DNA from: Mycolicibacterium vinylchloridicum
Lineage (GTDB): Bacteria; Actinomycetota; Actinomycetes; Mycobacteriales; Mycobacteriaceae
DNA: 64,000 nt
Assembly: GCF_013404075.1 (NCBI RefSeq)
Contig: NZ_JACBJQ010000004.1
Coordinates: forward strand, 62,001-126,000
Direction of reading: 5' to 3'
In this document: positions 59,716-64,000 of the stretch, one piece after another
Position numbering within the stretch: the stretch's first letter is position 1
Layout: each line of letters opens with the position of its first letter
Made by a program: the position numbers and the translations under genes
Notes under the pieces: generated by a model
Database searches by the model: none
What the model was told of the DNA's origin: nothing
What the model saw: only the letters and a program-made list of their open reading frames with translations

Positions 59716-60699
59716 ATGACAGACGCCGCGGAGGCGAACGTTCTTCGGGCTGAGCGGCGCAGCCTCTATGCCTACATGTTCGCGATGCTGGGCCTGGCGG
59801 TGCTCGGCTTCGCTGTGTACGCCATCACGCGGGTGTCGGCCACCCAGTTGGACGGCGTCATCTCGCTGATCAATGCGGCGGCCGCGTTCATCGCCGCCCG
59901 CTTGGCTGTCACCGCGTCCCGACCGCCCGACTCCGAAAGTCCTTACGGGCGACTGGCTTTGGAGAATCTGTATGGACTGTTTCGATCATTGATGATTCTC
60001 GGCGTGGTGATCGTGGGCCTGGTAACCAACCTCGTCAAGGTGGTCGACTACCTGATCACCCGTCAGGGCAGCGAGCCGGAATTCGGGCTGGCGGCGGTGT
60101 ATACCGCGGTGTGCGTGCTGATCTGCCTGACCCTCAAGTGGAATCACGAACGCAACAACCGCTCGGTCGGCGGCGCCTCGGCACTGCTGCGCGTCGAGGC
60201 GACCGCGGCGAAGATGGAGGCTTTCATCAGCGGCGGTATCTGTGCCTCGCTGGTCGTTGTCGCGGTCCTGCCGGAGGGTACGGTTCTCACCTCCGAGCAG
60301 TTCAACATCAAGGACATTGCTGACAGCATCATCGTGCTGATCCTGTGCCTGCTGCTGGTGGGCGAACCCGTGCGCCAGATCCGTCTGGAGTTCGGCCGGC
60401 TGTCCGGACGTCGCGCGGATCCCGCCCTGGACGAGGCGGTGCGGGCGGCGATCGCCGCGGTCTCCGCCGAGCATGCCGACGAACTCGACCATGAGCTGAC
60501 GCTGGTCGACGCCCTGGCCATCAGCCGGGGAAAGACCGTCGAGGTGGACCTGCGGGTGGCCTACACCGGCACCATGTCGGTTCAGGAGCAGGACGACCTG
60601 CGTGCCCACACCTTCACTGAGCTGCGCGATCGGATCGGCCCGATCCGGCTCACCCTGGTGTTCAGTAAGTTTCCCATTCATGCAACGCCCTCCGCTTGA
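59716..60699 (+). CDS. CDF-fold membrane protein with altered metal site
   Basis: 327 residues with about six hydrophobic segments (AYMFAMLGLAVLGFAVYAI, LMILGVVIVGLVTNLV, AVYTAVCVLICLTLKW, SIIVLILCLLLVG) and a C-terminal cytoplasmic domain (VDALAISRGKTVEVDLRVAY), a cation-diffusion-facilitator build. The usual HxxxD pairs are not seen: TM2 reads QLDGVISLINAA and TM5 EATAAKMEAFISGG. Transport of the usual divalent metals is uncertain. Its 3' end overlaps birA by 20 nt. Confidence 0.8.
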   Translation: MTDAAEANVLRAERRSLYAYMFAMLGLAVLGFAVYAITRVSATQLDGVISLINAAAAFIAARLAVTASRPPDSESPYGRLALENLYGLFRSLMILGVVIVGLVTNLVKVVDYLITRQGSEPEFGLAAVYTAVCVLICLTLKWNHERNNRSVGGASALLRVEATAAKMEAFISGGICASLVVVAVLPEGTVLTSEQFNIKDIADSIIVLILCLLLVGEPVRQIRLEFGRLSGRRADPALDEAVRAAIAAVSAEHADELDHELTLVDALAISRGKTVEVDLRVAYTGTMSVQEQDDLRAHTFTELRDRIGPIRLTLVFSKFPIHATPSA

Positions 60700-61486
60700 C
60701 CTCTCCGCAGTACGCCGACCTCTGACCGGACCCCGCGATGCGTTGCAGCGCATCGACGTGGCCGACGAGACCGGCTCGACCAACGCCGACCTGCTGGCCC
60801 GGCACGCTGCGGGCGAGGACATCCGCGGCGCGGTGCTGCTCGCCGAGCATCAGAGCGCCGGCCGGGGCCGCAACGGACGCAGCTGGTCGGCGCCGGCACG
60901 CTCGCAGATCGCCCTGTCCATCGGGGTGGACGCTGCGGGCGTTCCCGCGGAGGGCTGGGGTTGGCTCCCGTTGCTGACCGGTGTCGCGCTCGTCGACGCC
61001 GTCCGGAACAGCACCGGCATCGAAGCCGGCGTGAAGTGGCCCAACGATGTCCTGGTGGGCAGTGGCAAGCTCGCAGGCATCCTGGCCGAGGTCGCCGCGC
61101 CCGATCCGGTCATCGTGGTCGGGCTCGGGCTCAACGTCACCCTGACCGCCGCGGAGGCGCCAGACCCCAGAGCCACCTCACTGCAGATGCTGGGAGCGGA
61201 CATGCTCGACCGCGATGTGTTGGCTGGGGCCATCCTGCGCGAACTCATCACCCGCATCGAAAAGTGGTGGACCGCAAAGGGACCCGATGCGTCTCTCGTC
61301 GCGGACTATCGCCTGCGCAGCAGTACCCTGGGCAGCCAGGTTCGGGCCATCATGCCCGGCGGGAATGAAATCATCGGCGTCGCAGTCGATATCGACAGCC
61401 TGGGCCGGTTGAACATCGATACCGGCAGCGAGGTCGCGACGGTCTCGGCGGGTGATATCACCCACCTGAGACCTGCCGACAACTAG
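60680..61486 (+). CDS. birA: Biotin--[acetyl-CoA-carboxylase] ligase
   Basis: 268 residues, without the N-terminal DNA-binding domain of bifunctional BirA. It activates biotin as biotinyl-AMP and attaches it to carboxylase carrier domains. Motifs: DETGSTNADLLARHAAGED, EHQSAGRGRNGRSW, KWPNDVLVGSGKLAGIL and a small C-terminal SH3-like domain. ATG 60680 lies inside the end of the CDF-like gene. Converges on fadE25, one base apart. Confidence 0.94.
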   Translation: MQRPPLDLSAVRRPLTGPRDALQRIDVADETGSTNADLLARHAAGEDIRGAVLLAEHQSAGRGRNGRSWSAPARSQIALSIGVDAAGVPAEGWGWLPLLTGVALVDAVRNSTGIEAGVKWPNDVLVGSGKLAGILAEVAAPDPVIVVGLGLNVTLTAAEAPDPRATSLQMLGADMLDRDVLAGAILRELITRIEKWWTAKGPDASLVADYRLRSSTLGSQVRAIMPGGNEIIGVAVDIDSLGRLNIDTGSEVATVSAGDITHLRPADN

Positions 61487-61487
61487 A

Positions 61488-62648
61488 TCAGCGCAGCAGC
61501 GCGCGGGACATCACGACCCGCTGGATCTGGTTGGTGCCCTCGTAGATCTGAGTGATCTTGGCATCGCGCATCATTCGCTCGACTGGGAAGTCGACGGTGT
61601 AGCCGGCGCCGCCGAACAGCTGGACGGCATCGGTGGTCACCTCCATGGCGACATCGGAGGCGAAACACTTCGAGGCCGCCGAGATGAACCCCAAGTTGGG
61701 TTCCCCCCGCTCGGCGCGGGCAGCGGCCGAGTACACCATCAGCCGGGCCGCCTCGACCTTCATCGCCATGTCCGCGAGCATGAACTGCACACCCTGGAAA
61801 TCGGAGATCGACGTGCCGAACTGCTTGCGGTCCTTGGTATATGCGATCGCCGCGTCCAGTGCCCCCTGCGCGATGCCGACGGCCTGAGCGCCGATGGTCG
61901 GGCGAGTGTGGTCCAGGGTGGCCAGCGCGGTCTTGAACCCGGTGCCGGGCTCGCCGACGATCCGGTCACCCGGGATGCGGCAGTTCTCGAAGTACAGCTC
62001 GGTGGTCGGCGAGCCCTTGATGCCGAGCTTGCGCTCCTTGGGCCCGATCGTGAAGCCCTCGTCGTCGATGTGCACCATGAACGCCGAAATGCCGTTGGCG
62101 CCCTTGTCCGGATCGGTCACCGCCATCACCGTGTACCAGGATGACTTGCCGCCGTTGGTGATCCACGCCTTGGCGCCGTTGAGGATCCAGTCGTCACCGT
62201 CGGCCTTGGCACGGGTGCGCATCGATGCCGCGTCGCTGCCGGCCTCCCGCTCCGAGAGCGCATAGGACGCCATCGCCTCACCCGAGGCGATCGACGGCAG
62301 CACCTTGTGCTTCAGTTCGTCGGAGCCGCGCAGGATCAGACCCATCGTGCCCAGCTTGTTCACGGCGGGGATCAGCGAGGCCGACGCGTCGACCCGGGCG
62401 ACCTCCTCGATGACGATGCACGCCGCCACCGAATCCGCACCCTGGCCGCCGTACTCCTCAGGGACGTGAACCGCATTGAATCCCGAGGCGTTCAGCGCAT
62501 CCAGCGCCTCCTGCGGAAAGCGTGAGTTCTCGTCGCAGTCGGCCGCGTGCGGCGCGATCTCTTTCTCGGCCAGCGCCCGAATCGCCGCCCGCAACTCGTC
62601 GTGCTCCTCGGGCAACTTGAATACGTCGAAATCCGGATTTCCCGCCAT
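61488..62648 (-). CDS. fadE25: Acyl-CoA dehydrogenase FadE25
   Basis: 386 residues. FAD-linked oxidation of acyl-CoA to enoyl-CoA. Signatures: SYALSEREAGSDAASMRTRA, ERKLGIKGSPTTELYFENC and the C-terminal QIYEGTNQIQR with the catalytic Glu. ATG 62648 has GGAGG at 5 nt; GTG at 62651 is the alternative. Follows purE on the same strand, an order I recall from M. tuberculosis (Rv3274c). Confidence 0.94.
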   Translation of the reverse strand: MAGNPDFDVFKLPEEHDELRAAIRALAEKEIAPHAADCDENSRFPQEALDALNASGFNAVHVPEEYGGQGADSVAACIVIEEVARVDASASLIPAVNKLGTMGLILRGSDELKHKVLPSIASGEAMASYALSEREAGSDAASMRTRAKADGDDWILNGAKAWITNGGKSSWYTVMAVTDPDKGANGISAFMVHIDDEGFTIGPKERKLGIKGSPTTELYFENCRIPGDRIVGEPGTGFKTALATLDHTRPTIGAQAVGIAQGALDAAIAYTKDRKQFGTSISDFQGVQFMLADMAMKVEAARLMVYSAAARAERGEPNLGFISAASKCFASDVAMEVTTDAVQLFGGAGYTVDFPVERMMRDAKITQIYEGTNQIQRVVMSRALLR

Positions 62649-62690
62649 CACAGCCTCCTTGCTACTCGTCGGTAACTTTAACTCGGGACC

Positions 62691-63200
62691 TCACTCGCCG
62701 AGTAATCGCTCCCGCAGCGCCCGATCCTTCTCCAGGACCTGGGCTTCCAGGTCGTCCTGAAAAGCCGCCATGCGTTTGCGCAGCGCCTCGTCCGACGCGG
62801 CCAGGATGCGCACGGCCAACAGGCCGGCATTGCGGGCGCCACCGATCGAGACCGTGGCCACCGGCACGCCGGCCGGCATCTGCACGATCGACAGCAGCGA
62901 GTCGATCCCGTCGAGCTTGGCCAGCGGCACCGGAACCCCGATCACCGGCAACGGCGTGGCCGAGGCCACCATCCCCGGCAGATGGGCCGCGCCGCCGGCG
63001 CCGGCGATGATCACCCTGATGTCGCGGGCGGCCGCACCGCGGGCGTAGTCGAGCATCCGGCCCGGCGTGCGATGCGCCGACACGACGCCCACCTCGAAGG
63101 GCACCTCGAACTCGGCCAGCGCCTCGGCTGCGGCCTCCATGACCGGCCAGTCGCTGTCCGAACCCATGATCAAGCCGACCAGCGGCCCACTGTCAGGCAT
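62691..63200 (-). CDS. purE: N5-carboxyaminoimidazole ribonucleotide mutase
   Basis: 169 residues. It moves the carboxyl of N5-CAIR to CAIR in purine synthesis. Motifs: [35 protein letters not shown] and [17 protein letters not shown] 63200 overlaps the purK stop by 8 nt, so the two steps are translationally coupled. Confidence 0.96.
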   Translation of the reverse strand: MPDSGPLVGLIMGSDSDWPVMEAAAEALAEFEVPFEVGVVSAHRTPGRMLDYARGAAARDIRVIIAGAGGAAHLPGMVASATPLPVIGVPVPLAKLDGIDSLLSIVQMPAGVPVATVSIGGARNAGLLAVRILAASDEALRKRMAAFQDDLEAQVLEKDRALRERLLGE

Positions 63201-64000
63201 GCCCGTCCCATCCGTCCGTCCACTCTGCGTGCGACAACCAGTGTGCCGCTCGTTCGGCCCGTTCACGCACCTGATTCACGTCACAACCGGCCGACCCGAC
63301 GATGTTGACGTGGCCGACCTTGCGACCGGGACGTTCCGCCTTGCCGTACAGGTGCACCTTGGCCTCGGGAATCCGGCCGAAGAGGTGGTGCAGCCGCTCG
63401 TCGACACTCATCTCGGGTGCCTGCGGTGCTCCCAATACGTTGGCCATCACCGTCACCGGCGCGATCGGCCTGGTGTCGCCGAGCGGATAGTCCAGGACGG
63501 CTCGAAGATGCTGTTCGAACTGGCTGGTCACCGCGCCGTCCATGGTCCAGTGCCCGGAGTTGTGTGGCCGCATCGCCAGCTCGTTGACCAGCAGCGTGCC
63601 CTCTCCCGTCTCGAACAGCTCGACCGCCAGCACCCCGACGACACCGAGCTCGGCAGCCAGCCGCAGCCCCAGTTGCTCGGCGTCGGCGGCCAACTCCGCG
63701 GACAACCCGGGCGCCGGCGCGACGACGGTGACGCAGATGCCGTCGCGTTGCACCGTCTCCACGATCGGCCATGCGGCGCCCTGACCGAACGGTGAGCGCG
63801 CGACCAGTGCAGACAGCTCTCGGCGCATCGACACCCGTTCCTCGAGCAGCACCGGCACATCGTCTGCCAGATAGCCGGCGACCACCTCGCGGGCGTGCGC
63901 CAGATCGTCGGCCAGCACCACGCCGCGACCGTCGTACCCGCCGCGGACGGTCTTGATCACCACTGATCCGCCGACCTCAGCGGCGAAGGCGTCGACATCA
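63193..64000 (-). CDS. purK: N5-carboxyaminoimidazole ribonucleotide synthase (5' end outside window)
   Basis: The last ~269 codons of an ATP-grasp enzyme that carboxylates AIR with ATP and bicarbonate. [13 protein letters not shown] is the ATP-grasp lysine/glycine loop, followed by [40 protein letters not shown] and [20 protein letters not shown]. The frame stays open to the window end, so the N-terminal domain lies beyond it. Overlaps purE by 8 nt. Confidence 0.95.
   Translation of the reverse strand, partial: DVDAFAAEVGGSVVIKTVRGGYDGRGVVLADDLAHAREVVAGYLADDVPVLLEERVSMRRELSALVARSPFGQGAAWPIVETVQRDGICVTVVAPAPGLSAELAADAEQLGLRLAAELGVVGVLAVELFETGEGTLLVNELAMRPHNSGHWTMDGAVTSQFEQHLRAVLDYPLGDTRPIAPVTVMANVLGAPQAPEMSVDERLHHLFGRIPEAKVHLYGKAERPGRKVGHVNIVGSAGCDVNQVRERAERAAHWLSHAEWTDGWDGHA

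Overview
The window is high-GC actinobacterial chromosome and reads as a fast-growing Mycobacterium (Mycolicibacterium type). It carries the mtrA-mtrB-lpqB two-component operon, whiB2, fbiA-fbiB (coenzyme F420), secA1, wbbL-rmlD (galactan linker rhamnosyl units), desA3 and the alkB-rubA-rubB alkane hydroxylase operon. From memory of the M. tuberculosis map, the gene order matches the Rv3225c-Rv3279c segment, with local insertions and losses. Product names rest on motif reading and remembered family signatures; no database search was run.

Layout. 1-9.8 kb: a secreted beta-propeller protein, a TetR regulator with candidate palindromic operators, an aldehyde dehydrogenase, a SRAP DNA-protein crosslink protein, aroA, rsgA, an aldo/keto reductase and a HAD phosphatase. 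9.8-17.1 kb: a small-molecule kinase-like gene next to a GNAT remnant, then desA3 and its reductase (both preceded by the same tandem palindromic element), a small conserved protein, ppk2 and a WS/DGAT-like protein. 17.1-22.5 kb: secA1, a ribosome hibernation factor, a ComF-like phosphoribosyltransferase and an epoxide-hydrolase-like enzyme. 22.5-27.8 kb: accessory island with a DUF222-HNH protein and an ESX-type polymorphic toxin locus (two WXG100 partners, an 863-aa CpnT-like toxin, its immunity gene, a frameshifted second immunity copy and a small orphan ORF).

27.8-37.7 kb: a VOC protein, lpqB, mtrB, mtrA, tmk, an M23-like lipoprotein, a second beta-propeller protein and sahH. 37.7-43.9 kb: the alkB-rubA-rubB-tetR operon, coupled by 4-nt stop/start overlaps and preceded by a readable promoter and operator, then an amino-acid permease, an FAD monooxygenase and a CDF transporter. 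43.9-57.6 kb: mannose metabolism (manA, a SIS-like protein, manB, manC), whiB2, fbiA-fbiB-nudix, wbbL, rmlD, an LCP ligase and two conserved actinobacterial genes. 57.8-64 kb: a YVTN beta-propeller protein, a CDF-like protein, birA, fadE25, purE and the 3' part of purK, cut by the window end.

The conserved genes serve envelope building (mannose donors, rhamnosyl linker, LCP ligation, MtrAB control, SecA1 export), lipid modification (DesA3, AlkB, WS/DGAT) and cofactors (F420, biotin, purines). The most distinctive region is the toxin-immunity island at 23.7-27.7 kb. Its gene layout resembles EsxF-EsxE-CpnT, but the toxin tip is one I cannot assign, and the debris downstream suggests tip and immunity exchange. 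No tRNA, rRNA, CRISPR array or complete insertion sequence was seen.
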